This document shows, piece after piece, positions 25,039 through 33,943 of a DNA stretch of 64,000 nt. Where the stretch lies: the NCBI RefSeq assembly GCF_018408855.1, contig NZ_AP024328.1:371467-435466 (forward strand), read 5' to 3'. This DNA is from Caballeronia sp. NK8. GTDB taxonomy: Bacteria > Pseudomonadota > Gammaproteobacteria > Burkholderiales > Burkholderiaceae. Position 1 is the stretch's first letter. Every line of letters begins with the position of its first letter. The position numbers and the translations under genes were made by a program. The notes under the pieces were generated by a model. It had not been told where the DNA came from. It searched no databases and saw only the letters and a program-made list of their open reading frames with translations.

Positions 25039-26128
25039 TTCAAACCGAGGTGCAACGGGGGGGTTAATGTTTAGCGCTTTGGGATTGGCTCGCTGAGGCA
25101 AGTGTCGCAGCAAAGACCTCGAATGGCGAATGGAACGCGTGGGTTGCGCGCGGCCGGCTGTTCAGGCTGTCGGCGATGGCATCGAGCTCGTCCTGAGTGT
25201 AGACCGAGAGGTCAGTGCCCTTAGGCAAATATTGACGGAGCAATCCGTTGGTGTTTTCGCAGGTCCCACGCTGCCAGGGGCTATGTGGGTCGCAGAAGTA
25301 CACGCGCACGCCAGTGGCTGCAGAGAGTTCTTGATGCCGCGACATTTCTTTTCCCTGGTCGTAGGTAAAGGTTTGTCGCAGCGGTGCTGCAATCGAGTTG
25401 AGTTTGGCAGAGAAGCCCGCCAGCGCTGAAGCGGCGGTGGCGTCTTCCATCTTGGCGAGCAGCACCAGACGGCTGGTCCGTTCGACCAAGACGCCGACAG
25501 ACGATTGATTTCCGGCGCCCTTGATAAAGTCGCCTTCCCAATGACCAGGCAGCAGGCGGTCCTCGATTTCGGGCGGGCGCACGTGGATACTGACCATGTC
25601 GGGAATCTGCCCGCGTCGGTCTGTACCGCGCGTGCGGGACATACGGGTGCTGTGGCCGTGGCGCAGGCAGGCAATCAACTGGCGGCGCAATTCGCCGCGC
25701 GGCTGAGCGTAGATGGCCGTGTAGATGGTTTCGTGCGAAACGTGCTGGGTCGGGTCGGTCGGATACATGCGCTTTAGTGTGCCCGATATCTGCTGGGGTG
25801 ACCATTTCCATTCGAGCAGGGTGAGCACGACCCGCCAGCAAACGCTTTGTAGGCAAAGCTTCGCGGGGCGGCGGCCCGCGCTACGGCGGGCGGCGCTGAG
25901 CGCTTCAGCCGGCACTGATGCGTAGCCAGCAGGAGAACTGTTCCGCGTCAGTTCACGGCTCACGGTGGACGGCGAGCGTCCGAGCATTCGGGCCATGGCC
26001 CGAATGCTCACATCCTGCAGTCGCAGGCTTGCAATGGCGAGGCGTTCTTCAGGTTGAAGCTGCTGATACGAAGTTTTGTTGGGCATTGCAACACCTTATA
26101 TGAGACAGGTGTTGCACCTCGCTTTTGA
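25039..26128 (-). mobile_element. IS30-family insertion sequence
   Basis: One transposase gene between imperfect terminal inverted repeats that share CGAGGTGCAAC: left end about 25039-25056 and right end about 26111-26128 in opposite orientation. Length about 1.09 kb, normal for the family. The exact outer boundary and target duplication cannot be fixed by eye. It sits immediately upstream of promoter P4. Confidence 0.8.
25064..26086 (-). CDS. IS30-family transposase
   Basis: 340 residues, full length. N-terminal helix-turn-helix (LAIASLRLQDVSIRAMARML... SPSTVSRELTRN) as in IS30. The catalytic core has WEGDFIKGAGNQSSVGVLVER (first Asp), YDQGKEM (second Asp) and SPWQRGTCENTNGLLRQYLP (Glu), giving the DDE set. 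No frameshift is seen, so the element is probably active. It binds the inverted repeats and inserts the element by cut-and-paste or a circle. Confidence 0.92.
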   Translation of the reverse strand: MPNKTSYQQLQPEERLAIASLRLQDVSIRAMARMLGRSPSTVSRELTRNSSPAGYASVPAEALSAARRSAGRRPAKLCLQSVCWRVVLTLLEWKWSPQQISGTLKRMYPTDPTQHVSHETIYTAIYAQPRGELRRQLIACLRHGHSTRMSRTRGTDRRGQIPDMVSIHVRPPEIEDRLLPGHWEGDFIKGAGNQSSVGVLVERTSRLVLLAKMEDATAASALAGFSAKLNSIAAPLRQTFTYDQGKEMSRHQELSAATGVRVYFCDPHSPWQRGTCENTNGLLRQYLPKGTDLSVYTQDELDAIADSLNSRPRATHAFHSPFEVFAATLASASQSQSAKH

Positions 26129-26469
26129 GGCCGCCCGGCTATTGCCGGGAGTCGCCAAAAGATATCCCCAATTTCTGTGGCTAACCCTGGGGATAAGTGA
26201 ATCGCATCGCGTGCATCGCGTTGGACTCAGCACAGGGCCGATCCCGCACCAACGCTATCCGGATAGCGTCCGTTTTGAGGAATGAAGCATAAAAACATAT
26301 CGCTTTTCCCCTGTCGCTTTACACGAGGCTTTCCAAAAGAGCTTCCGCGCGCTGAATTCGCCGGTGAAAGACCACCGATTCAAGTCATCTTTCGCACGGC
26401 CGAGCGCTCGGCGTCAGATGAAAATTGGCGGACCGCATAAACGTGCACTCAAATTGCCCCCCGGACGCC
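26129..26469. other. Intergenic region with palindromic site
   Basis: No gene. It holds a GC-rich hairpin (GCCCGGC...GCCGGG), the first copy of the 16-bp palindrome (26253-26268), and a following ~30 nt shared with the region upstream of the pilus operon (GGAATGAAGCATAAAAAC). Confidence 0.6.
26253..26268. repeat. 16-bp palindrome CGCTATCCGGATAGCG, copy 1
   Basis: Perfect palindrome, also present at 31147, 61729 and 61938. About 13 nt to its right is GGAATGAAGCATAAAAAC, as at 61729. Candidate operator or partition site. Confidence 0.7.
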
Positions 26470-26907
26470 ATGAAGCTTAGTCACATCGCCACCGTCGCCA
26501 TCATGTGCGTTTCGGCCGCCTGCTCGGCCACCGCTATAGGACTTGTTGCTCAGCAGTTCTTCGTTGAACGCAGCGCGAGCGATGTGGTCGTCGATACGGC
26601 CATTGTGGAGCGCATGGAAAGCGTCGCTGATGCCATTAACTACGTCTCCGATGACAAGAGACAAGCGTTACTGACCGCATACGGATATTCGAGCCAGCAG
26701 TCTTTCGATGACGCACTGATGCAGCAGCGCGGCGATCTCAACCGTGCGTTGAGCAGGCGCGCGACTGAGCTCGCGAAGGGCGATGAGCGGTTAGCAGCCG
26801 TGCTGGCCGCCTGCGCCTTCGCGTCCGTTGTCTCCATCGTCGGGGCTCTCGCGCTGTGCGGGACGCGCAGCCGTCGACGGCTGTCAGGCGCTGTTGCCTC
26901 AGCTTGA
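26470..26907 (+). CDS. Unknown two-span membrane protein (145 aa)
   Basis: The start is set at ATG 26470 (MKLSHIATVAIMCVS). One N-terminal membrane helix, a ~80-residue soluble helical loop with coiled-coil character, and a C-terminal helix (LAAVLAACAFASVVSIVGAL). The layout resembles small sensory or chemoreceptor-like proteins without a signalling domain. The stop overlaps the next start (TGATG). No family recognised. Confidence 0.65.
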   Translation: MKLSHIATVAIMCVSAACSATAIGLVAQQFFVERSASDVVVDTAIVERMESVADAINYVSDDKRQALLTAYGYSSQQSFDDALMQQRGDLNRALSRRATELAKGDERLAAVLAACAFASVVSIVGALALCGTRSRRRLSGAVASA

Positions 26908-27194
26908 TGCACTGGCCAGCCGTCATCGAGGAGCTTGTGCCGCTGCGCGCGTATCGGCTTGAGACTCGACCAGTGGAACTCTCCAACGGGCTGTTTCCAG
27001 GACTTCTATTGGACCGTATCTTCCTAAAGCAGCACACCGTTGATGGGTTGCGCTTTCTCGAATTCCAGCGAGCGAATGGCACGAGGCACATCGTTGAGGC
27101 TGGCGAGATCGAGCGCGCTTTACCGATCGGACGCCTTGCAGCTATGCGCGATGACGCGCTTCGGACAAACCTCGCTTTACGAATCGAACGATGA
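26907..27194 (+). CDS. Unknown small protein (95 aa)
   Basis: Starts at the ATG overlapping the previous stop and ends overlapping the next ATG, so it is the middle of a coupled set of four. Soluble and basic, with VDGLRFLEFQRANGTRHIV. No motif recognised. Confidence 0.6.
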   Translation: MHWPAVIEELVPLRAYRLETRPVELSNGLFPGLLLDRIFLKQHTVDGLRFLEFQRANGTRHIVEAGEIERALPIGRLAAMRDDALRTNLALRIER

Positions 27195-27520
27195 ACGTGA
27201 TTGTTGTCAGCTTCGAAGACTTCACCCTCGACCCGGCAGGTGCGCGCGCTGACGCGACGCCGGCAGCCGGGTTTCCCGACAGTTGGCTCGACGCGTTGGT
27301 CGGGACCGGTGCTGTCTTTAAACGCGATTACGCGGCGCCCGGTGCCGTCTCCACCGTTGGACTGCACTTCCCAAGCAGCGACCACGCCGAGCAGTTTTGT
27401 CTAAGCGTTCGTGAAGCGGCGAGTCTGCTCGGCACGCGTGCTCACATCCACAGAGTTCCGATCGAGCAAGCGCATTCGACATTGCGCGTGGCGAAGGGTT
27501 ATGACGCTCGTATCGTTTGA
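27191..27520 (+). CDS. Unknown small protein (109 aa)
   Basis: ATGA overlap with the upstream gene. Alpha/beta with a beta-rich N-terminus (MNVIVVSFEDFTLDPAG). The protein ends inside the next gene. No family recognised; position in the coupled set suggests joint function with the DUF1173-like protein. Confidence 0.6.
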   Translation: MNVIVVSFEDFTLDPAGARADATPAAGFPDSWLDALVGTGAVFKRDYAAPGAVSTVGLHFPSSDHAEQFCLSVREAASLLGTRAHIHRVPIEQAHSTLRVAKGYDARIV

Positions 27521-28712
27521 CGGCGTAACCGTCGCGCTCACTGAGGTTCAGGACAATCCCGCAAAGTACGCGCGAGCGCTTGAGCGAGCCAGGAAGACTC
27601 CCGGGTACGCCGTCTGTCGCTGCCTGCCCACATCACCCACTGCGCCATTGCGTCTAGTGATCCGGCGTTATGGATCGCTCTTTCATCTTGCACGGTGGCC
27701 GGACGACGGTCACCGTCACAATCCGAAGACTTGCTCTTTCTATCGGGCGGCGTCTCAGCCATCTAGAAACAGCAACGACACGCTGGCGGCGATTCGGACC
27801 ATCGCTTGTGGTTTAGACGTCAAGCTCAACACCTCGCTGTCTGTCCGCACCGTCGATCGATCTACGCGACAGTCATCTGGCGCCGCATCAGGGGCGATGT
27901 CGCGTCGCGCAGCGCCGCTGCTCGGCTTCCTTCAGCGAGTGTGGGAGGAAGCGGGTCTGAACGAGTGGGCAGGCGCGCCCTCTCGCGGCTGGGGTACGTG
28001 CAACGCGCAACTCGTTTCGGTGCTCGGTGATGGAAAGCTGAACGGCAAGCCGATGCAGGACGTGTTTCACGTCATGCGCCGATACGATGTTGCTGACGGT
28101 TCTTGTGTGCTCGCGGAGTTCCAGTCATTCCTTGATCGTATAACGACTACGCCCGCCAAGTCGGAGCGCGGACTTCTAATCGCCGAACTTCGCAGCGTCG
28201 AACCGTCGAAATACGGGTTCGTCGTCAAACTGCGCCAGACCTATGAGACGTTCTTCGCGTCGAAAGGAGTGATCGAGTCTGCAGCCGATTCCTTTAAACC
28301 GGCGTGGGCCATGATCGGCGACGCTAGCGCTCGGGTGGTGGCGCTAGCCGTCATCGAGCGGACGAAAGACGACAACCTCCGGATCATCGATTTGGCGCTG
28401 CAACTATGCAACAGCGCATTTCTGCCTTGCGACTCAAGCTTCGAAGTCGCGATGGCGAACCGCCTCGTCGCGGAGCGGCGACGATTCGTAAAGCCCATGC
28501 GGCTTGAGCAGGGAGACGCGATGCTGCCCGACTTCAGGCTGACCGATACGACCGTTCCCACGGCAATCGAGGTGTACGGGATACAAGGCAACGCTCAATA
28601 CGTAGCGCGCAAAGCGGAAAAACAGGCGCTGTACGCGCGCGAAGGCGCGCCATGCGTGGAATGGATCCCGCCCGACGATCTGGCATCAGTTCAGCTTCCG
28701 CCCGCAGCTTGA
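27501..28712 (+). CDS. DUF1173-like protein
   Basis: 403 residues from ATG 27501, overlapping the previous gene by 20 nt, with GAAGGG upstream. The N-terminal HNPKTCSFYR and CRCL segments suggest the zinc-like region of DUF1173, a family of plasmid and integrative-element proteins. The C-terminal part (LPDFRLTDTTVPTAIEVYG... RKAEKQALYAREG) resembles a nuclease fold of the PD-(D/E)xK kind, with D, E and a following Lys-rich helix. The assignment is moderate. The function is unknown. Confidence 0.7.
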   Translation: MTLVSFDGVTVALTEVQDNPAKYARALERARKTPGYAVCRCLPTSPTAPLRLVIRRYGSLFHLARWPDDGHRHNPKTCSFYRAASQPSRNSNDTLAAIRTIACGLDVKLNTSLSVRTVDRSTRQSSGAASGAMSRRAAPLLGFLQRVWEEAGLNEWAGAPSRGWGTCNAQLVSVLGDGKLNGKPMQDVFHVMRRYDVADGSCVLAEFQSFLDRITTTPAKSERGLLIAELRSVEPSKYGFVVKLRQTYETFFASKGVIESAADSFKPAWAMIGDASARVVALAVIERTKDDNLRIIDLALQLCNSAFLPCDSSFEVAMANRLVAERRRFVKPMRLEQGDAMLPDFRLTDTTVPTAIEVYGIQGNAQYVARKAEKQALYAREGAPCVEWIPPDDLASVQLPPAA

Positions 28713-28766
28713 CACGGCGCTTTCCCAAGATAGCCTCAGCGCATAACCAATTGTGAAAATGCTCCC

Positions 28767-29255
28767 ATGGAATCGAACTCGTTCTTCCTCAAGCGCGCAG
28801 TCGCGCGCGATGCCGACTGGCAGGTGAGCTATCCAGCACTGTCAATGGCAAGCTCCACTGACGCGGTCGACGAACGTCGCAAGCAGATCGTCGTCGCAGC
28901 CGCCGATGAGACCGACCTGCGAATGGTGTTCTTCAGCTCCCTTGGTGCGATCCTGGATTTTCAGGCTTCGTGGAAAGAAATCGAGGCCAGTGCGCGTAGC
29001 TGGCTGGCATTCACGATTCGTTGGAATCGCTGGTGGCTGCCGAGCGTCACGGATGCGCACTGGATCGAAAGCAATGCATTCGCGCCCACCGACCTGCGGT
29101 TCGCGAACCGGGAACTTGACGGCGGACCGACTGACACTGCATCGTTCCGTCGCTATCTGGACGTCGTGGAGTTGCACTACCGTCGCGACGAAACGATCTC
29201 GCAGGTCCTGTTTCCGGATAGCATTTACCGCCCGGAAACTTCACTGCGCGAATGA
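28767..29255 (+). CDS. Unknown protein (162 aa)
   Basis: ATG 28767 after a 54-nt gap. Soluble with Trp-rich middle (SWLAFTIRWNRWWLPS). The stop overlaps the next start (ATGA). No family recognised. Confidence 0.6.
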   Translation: MESNSFFLKRAVARDADWQVSYPALSMASSTDAVDERRKQIVVAAADETDLRMVFFSSLGAILDFQASWKEIEASARSWLAFTIRWNRWWLPSVTDAHWIESNAFAPTDLRFANRELDGGPTDTASFRRYLDVVELHYRRDETISQVLFPDSIYRPETSLRE

Positions 29256-29569
29256 ACCGCGTCATCCCCTTCAAACGTGTTTCCGTCACCGCTGAGACGA
29301 GCGACTCGCGCGCGGGTGGCTGCGCTCATCGCCACATCAGACTAGACCAGCATGGTGGCGTCGTGACGTGCACCGATTGCAACGCGACACTGGCGCCCTT
29401 CTGGGCGCTGTCTATGCTCTCCGAACAGTACAGCCTCGCTATGTCGCAGATCGAGCGGCTGTCCGCCCGACTGTCGCTCGCCGACGCGCGTCTGCTCGAA
29501 CTGTCTGCCCAGCTCGACGCACTGCGCGGGGACGAAAGCCCCTCAAAACCATCATCTACCGAGCCTTGA
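29252..29569 (+). CDS. Small zinc-ribbon protein with coiled coil (105 aa)
   Basis: Residues ~23-45 hold CAHRHIRLDQHGGVVTCTDC: a Cys/His...CxxC set like a treble-clef or ribbon. A helical segment then has a leucine heptad pattern (IERLSARLSLADARLLELSAQL), probably a dimerising coiled coil. It is probably DNA- or protein-binding. It overlaps the upstream gene by 4 nt. Confidence 0.65.
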   Translation: MNRVIPFKRVSVTAETSDSRAGGCAHRHIRLDQHGGVVTCTDCNATLAPFWALSMLSEQYSLAMSQIERLSARLSLADARLLELSAQLDALRGDESPSKPSSTEP

Positions 29570-29623
29570 CCATGCACCGAATGATGGTCCAATAGCCTTA
29601 TCGGCAACTCATTTAGAAGCATC

Positions 29624-30016
29624 ATGAAACAGACGTTTTCGTGCGGGCACACCGGCAAGGGGAAGTATTGCCACGCATGCGTAGCCGCTGAAAAGCAAAA
29701 GGCTGAACAGCGCGCGGCCCTTGAGCATAAGCGCGCGGCGAAGCAGTCACATGCCGACGATCCGATAGATCTGTCCATCGTCCGGCACCTGTCCGCAGTA
29801 CAACGAGAGGCAAGAGACCTGCTTGTGAAGGTCAGTAGCGGCGTACATCCATTTTCGCTCAACGGGAAGTTCATCAAGTCCTCTGCGGGCAAGCTGCTGT
29901 CAGTGCCGGTGGGCCGCTCCTACCGCCTGCTCTTTGACGCCCCGTCTCTGACACCTCTGCGCCTCGTCAGTCACGAAGATTACAACGGGATCGCGGCGAA
30001 CCGGGTAGCCGCATAA
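29624..30016 (+). CDS. Zinc-binding protein (130 aa), DUF7682-like
   Basis: The N-terminus CGHTGKGKYCHAC is a compact zinc motif that I recall from DUF7682-type plasmid proteins. The linker is Lys/Ala-rich. The C-terminal ~75 residues (GRSYRLLFDAPSLTPLRLV) look like a small RelE/ParE-like beta sheet. No toxin catalytic residues can be confirmed, and no antitoxin is adjacent. Function unknown. Confidence 0.6.
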   Translation: MKQTFSCGHTGKGKYCHACVAAEKQKAEQRAALEHKRAAKQSHADDPIDLSIVRHLSAVQREARDLLVKVSSGVHPFSLNGKFIKSSAGKLLSVPVGRSYRLLFDAPSLTPLRLVSHEDYNGIAANRVAA

Positions 30017-30253
30017 CTTGCCAAGACTAAGCGCTTCGCTCAGCACCTTGCCGACGAGGTACATCGCGATAAATTTGGCCCTCGCCTGACGCTGCGTAGA
30101 ATTCACGCAATTCGTTCCGCGAAGAACGTTAGTGCACCGGCTGCAAGGGAGCCTTCCGACATTCGCGTTCGGGCGGCGCCTTACAGGTAGATATAATCCA
30201 CGGCGGCTTTCAAATATATCGGACCGCCGGACTGCCGGCGACAGGACAGCGCC

Positions 30254-30919
30254 ATGACTGACGAACTGTTTCCCTGCGACCATTGCGGCGGAAAGTGGGC
30301 CTTTGGATATTCCCACCGGTTACTGAAACGCCCGTCCGCACCCGCGCGTGACTATCTGAACGCTGACGACAGTATTGCGCCCGAGATGAACGACATGGAG
30401 TCGCGATCTCTGTATGCTATTCCTCAGGAGAAAGTCTGCTGCATCTACTGCGAAGACTGCGGAATGCAGACGCCTTGGATCTCCATCGGCAACGATCGCT
30501 ACGCGGCACTGGACAAGGCCGGCGAGATCTGGAACGCCCGGGTGCGACGGCCCAAAGCCAACGAGGGCGATCTTCTGAAGCTTGTACGCAAAGAGATTAG
30601 CGCCGTCGACGCTGCGTACCTGATTGACCTACTGTCACGGAATGAAGACGATTGGGAGAAGCGCGGGCCAATTTTCCAAATGCTCGCGAAGAAGATCGCC
30701 GACAGCAAGATAACGATGAGCGAGTTCTGGCCGGTCGATACCGTCCTCAACGATGCAGCCCGCTATCGAAAACTTCAACAGTTGGCCAAACGCATTTACA
30801 TCGACGGTGTCGCTTCAATACAGTTTCCGCGCATTCCGGCCACAGGCGGCGACGAGGGAAGTTTCGAGAACAGCGTCAACCTCGCTGTCGACGATTTGCC
30901 CGATCGAAACCGCTGGTGA
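30254..30919 (+). CDS. Lar-like zinc-ribbon protein
   Basis: 221 residues. The N-terminal ~110 carry CDHCGG, CCIYCEDCG and AGEIWNARVRR, the pattern of Lar/restriction-alleviation family proteins (CPFCGG ... CG ... WN.R). The C-terminal ~100 residues are a separate helical part. Lar-family proteins modulate type I restriction in phages and plasmids; here the full length exceeds a simple Lar protein, so the extra domain may alter function. Confident on the ribbon family only. Confidence 0.65.
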   Translation: MTDELFPCDHCGGKWAFGYSHRLLKRPSAPARDYLNADDSIAPEMNDMESRSLYAIPQEKVCCIYCEDCGMQTPWISIGNDRYAALDKAGEIWNARVRRPKANEGDLLKLVRKEISAVDAAYLIDLLSRNEDDWEKRGPIFQMLAKKIADSKITMSEFWPVDTVLNDAARYRKLQQLAKRIYIDGVASIQFPRIPATGGDEGSFENSVNLAVDDLPDRNRW

Positions 30920-30991
30920 CTTGACTCCGTGACGCGCCGGTCATACTGAAGGTAATTCGGTCCTCCGGCCGGAATCAACAACGGAAAGATA

Positions 30992-31132
30992 ATGTCGCCC
31001 ATCCAATACATCGTCGCCGCTTACCGCCTCCGCGCCAAGCTGGCCCCCCAAATCGCGACCGTCATTGCCCTGGGAGCGATCCTCACATATCACGCACTCA
31101 CAAGCCCGCAACTGAGCTGGCTCTTGGGATAG
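30992..31132 (+). CDS. Small membrane peptide (46 aa)
   Basis: ATG 30992, GGAAAG seven nt before. Residues ~17-40 form one hydrophobic segment (APQIATVIALGAILTYHAL). Stop TAG 31130-31132. No family. Possible but not certain gene. Confidence 0.45.
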   Translation: MSPIQYIVAAYRLRAKLAPQIATVIALGAILTYHALTSPQLSWLLG

Positions 31133-31146
31133 CCGGGCTCGGGCAA

Positions 31147-31162
31147 CGCTATCCGGATAGCG
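31147..31162. repeat. 16-bp palindrome, copy 2
   Basis: CGCTATCCGGATAGCG flanked by GCAA and TTAC, near-perfect as a 24-mer. It lies 62 nt from the inverted-repeat site at 31224. Confidence 0.7.
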
Positions 31163-31223
31163 TTACTTGAAAATCGCGTTGCACGTAACCCATTGATATT
31201 AAAGCCGATCATTGCGACGCCCG

Positions 31224-31262
31224 CGTGTGCCAAGTTATCCCCTCCCCCTTAATTGGCACACG
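31224..31262. repeat. 39-bp inverted-repeat site, copy A
   Basis: Arms CGTGTGCCAA and TTGGCACACG around a pyrimidine-rich centre (TTATCCCCTCCCCCTTAA). The reverse complement recurs at 61837-61875. It is 38 nt from the stop codon of the tyrosine recombinase, so it could be its recombination site. Confidence 0.65.
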
Positions 31263-31300
31263 TTTCGGCACGGGGATGATCACGTTAGGAACCATATCTG

Positions 31301-32473
31301 CTACTGCGCCAGCGATGACCCCGTCGCTAAGTCCCCGGCTTTGTCCGCTGCTAGCGTCCGATAAACCTTCTGCCTGGAAATGCCAAGAGCCTTGGCTGCG
31401 GCGGAAATATTGCCTTCTGTCACAGCAATCGCGGCGCGTACTTTGTCGACCGAGAGCTTCGGTGATGCGAGTTGCCTCTGGACGGAATAGCTCGACAGAT
31501 AGGCACCGGCCTTTTGCGCTTTACTGTGGCCGGCCGCCTCCACCACGGCTTGCATCGCTTCCCGATGGAGCGCCGGATCGGCCCTTTCGTCGCTACGCTT
31601 AATCGGCGCAGGAACGCCAGCATACTTTTCAAACATTTGTTGCAAGAACTGATGCCTCAGGCCGTGGCACGTAACGCCCAAGCCAGACTTCGTCACCCCA
31701 TAGCGTTTGAGAACCGTATAGAAGTGGTCTTTCCACTGAGTCTTTTTATAGCCATCGGGGATGGTCGAGCCGGTAGACCGGTTTGTATGGTGAGCAGCCT
31801 CAAGTAGCACATCCATCTTGAACTCGATCGGCACCACACGAGCACGACCGCCCTTCGTGCCGTGGACAACGTTCAGCTTTCCGTCTTTGCGGACCGCGTC
31901 CTTCGGCCTCAAGAGAAAACTCTCCTCGACCCTTAGCCCGAATGCAGCTTGCAGCTTCATCTGCATTGCGACTACCGGCTCAGTCTTCGCGATCTCTTCG
32001 AGGATCTTGACCGCATCGATCCCCCTACCGTCCCACGATTTATCTTCCGTCGCAACATATGACCGTCGGAAGTCATGGGCGTCGGGGTCGATATATTCCG
32101 ACATCGTCTTAACCACGGTGGGCTTGTTAATCCACTTGGTGAACGCGCGGAAGTACGTCAGTTTGTTTTCGATGGTCCCAGGACTCTGCCCTTCCTTGTG
32201 CCACAGCGCCACAAGAGCTTCAATGTGCTTTTTCCTGAGCGCATATGGCGTCTGTAACGCAAAACCAATCTGGCGCAGTTCGACGAACGACCGGCAAAGC
32301 CTGCGCAGTCGGAAGCTTTGCGTCTTTACTGATAGCGGCTTGGCGCTAACACGCGTGCGACTGTGGACTCGGTTGACATTGTCGGTAAAGATCCGCTCGA
32401 GACCAGACCGGAAGTCGGCGGGTAGCTCAGGATAGTCGGACACGATGCCCTTCACGTAGACGGTTACGGTCAT
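31301..32473 (-). CDS. Tyrosine recombinase with C-terminal helix-turn-helix
   Basis: 390 residues. SAM-like N-terminal domain (~50-120). Catalytic residues visible: Arg181 (FGLRVEES), Lys207 (HGTKGGRARVV), His270-x-x-Arg273 (HGLRHQF), His316 (AAGHSKAQ) and a Tyr at 325 or 329. A C-terminal segment (~344-374, TEGNISAAAKALGISRQKV) is a Fis-type helix-turn-helix, not part of ordinary integrases. It could set recombination directionality or act as autoregulator. No phage or integron genes are adjacent, so it is probably a plasmid resolvase/invertase. Confidence 0.85.
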   Translation of the reverse strand: MTVTVYVKGIVSDYPELPADFRSGLERIFTDNVNRVHSRTRVSAKPLSVKTQSFRLRRLCRSFVELRQIGFALQTPYALRKKHIEALVALWHKEGQSPGTIENKLTYFRAFTKWINKPTVVKTMSEYIDPDAHDFRRSYVATEDKSWDGRGIDAVKILEEIAKTEPVVAMQMKLQAAFGLRVEESFLLRPKDAVRKDGKLNVVHGTKGGRARVVPIEFKMDVLLEAAHHTNRSTGSTIPDGYKKTQWKDHFYTVLKRYGVTKSGLGVTCHGLRHQFLQQMFEKYAGVPAPIKRSDERADPALHREAMQAVVEAAGHSKAQKAGAYLSSYSVQRQLASPKLSVDKVRAAIAVTEGNISAAAKALGISRQKVYRTLAADKAGDLATGSSLAQ

Positions 32474-32694
32474 TTGAATGCTCCTTCTTCATTCGTCGAT
32501 TGCAGTTTCATAGCCGCGACGTACATTGCTCGACCCCGCTCGAATGCCACCGCCAACTCACTCGCTCGCGCGAAGCCGTTTGACACACCGTCAGCCACCC
32601 ACGTGGCCGAACTCCATCCAGCAATCGCTGCATGACGGAGTGCCCTTCGCCGAGATCGGGTCCGTAGGCAATCGAGAGCCGGCATAGAGACCAT
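32470..32694 (-). CDS. Possible small protein coupled to the recombinase (74 aa)
   Basis: The stop TGA overlaps the recombinase ATG, and GAAGGAG inside it serves as the recombinase ribosome site. Arg-rich N-terminus then an Ala-rich helix. No family; may be a decayed or leader frame. Confidence 0.4.
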   Translation of the reverse strand: MVSMPALDCLRTRSRRRALRHAAIAGWSSATWVADGVSNGFARASELAVAFERGRAMYVAAMKLQSTNEEGAFK

Positions 32695-33828
32695 GCGACT
32701 TCAGCTTCGAAAGCGTGATCTATGAGTGCAAAAGTCCGACTCCGTCGGGCTTGCGTACATGCCGTCGAGCAGTGACGTTGCTCTTTCCCATAGTCAACGC
32801 TTTGTTCTTGGCTGCGCTCAACTGCCACGACGGCCCTCGCTCAACACCTCTTTCACCCTAGGCGTGCACGCACATAGCAATCGCGTCAGCACACCAGCGC
32901 CTGACGTATCGATCACATCAGCAAGCATCAGGGCTCGCAGTCGTGCGGTACGGGGCCGACACATACCAGCAGATGGCAAGGTAGGTCGAGACGAGCTCTG
33001 CTCGCAACACGTAACTTTTCAGCGGCTCTAGCAAACGCGTTCTCCTTATTTGCGGACAAGCGCGACAGTGCTCATCTGTGCGCGGTGCCATTCGTTGCCT
33101 CTGCACCGCAGACCTCAGGAGCCTATCCCCGAGTGTTGCCGCACAGCTGCTGCGTATCCCCGCCGGGTCCCGCCTTCCTGTCCTTTAGCGATTCCATCCG
33201 ATAGCCCCGCACGTGGAAGAAACGTGCATCGACCTCCGTACTGCTGCGTGCTGCCAGTCGTTACGCTTCGCGTGTTGACCGCCGCTGGTTTGCTGCCGGC
33301 GCACGTCCAACGCGTAGGCCGCTTCGCGGGACCTCTCGTCGTTGTGTGCTTCCTGCTGCTTCCAGCAGTCGAATCGCGCGCTGTTGAGTGTGCGATTCGG
33401 CTGTGCCGCTGCTACGGCTACCGCGCCGGCCACAAACGCGCTGCTGCGCGCCGGTGTGCTCCGTCTTTACGACGGCACGACCTCGGCCAAGTGCTCGGTA
33501 ATCTCTTTGCGCTGTTTTTTCCCGGGTGCGCCGCCCGTTCGTCTTCCGTACAGAGATCAGCTTGGCGCGTCGGCCTAGCTGGTCCCCCATCCCAAAGCGC
33601 GTTCACTCGGTCGCGGTGTGTCGGACCTCATGCAACGTACCCAGCGTCGTGTGCTGTAAGGATGCGTCCATCGTCATTGAGGGGTGACGAAGCGGCTCAT
33701 GGATATCTGTCCATGACCACTCCCAAGCCGTCTCAATTCGGACAATCGGGCGAAACCGCCCGCAAACCCAATGGATATCGCGTGTCCAGCGTCCTCAATT
33801 TGGGTCACTTTGAACTTGATTAGATTCA
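32695..33828. other. Region without a confident gene
   Basis: Open frames on both strands are Arg/Ser/Cys-rich and unrecognised. A minus-strand frame around 33185-33433 has a more protein-like look (FDCWKQQEAHNDERSREAA) and continues a different frame upstream, as a decayed gene might. A CATGGA/TCCATG hairpin lies at 33701-33718. Confidence 0.4.
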
Positions 33829-33936
33829 GAAAAAGGCCGCTTCATTTCGCGGCCGTGACAGAGGGGTTTTCGCTAGGCAAAGCGGTCCCCTCGATGGTCC
33901 ATTTCAGGAAGGTCGATGCGCATGCGCGCGGTTGGT
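33829..33936 (-). ncRNA. Candidate regulatory RNA made from a shared-type promoter
   Basis: About 108 nt. It begins with the shared 5' hairpin (GCGC-AU-GCGC followed by ATCGACC, 33911-33936). A second structure follows (GAGGGG...CCCCUC with an inner GCU/AGC). It ends at an intrinsic terminator GGCCGC/GCGGCC plus TTTTT (33829-33854). No start codon with a ribosome site gives a convincing protein, although a 74-codon frame (33842-34066) and a 37-codon frame (33904-34017) overlap it. Confidence 0.5.
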
Positions 33937-33943
33937 GAGTAGA

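Noticed and set aside
33050..33823. 257-codon plus-strand frame
   Set aside because: Cys/Arg/Pro-rich with no family resemblance, ribosome site or operon context; possibly a decayed region.
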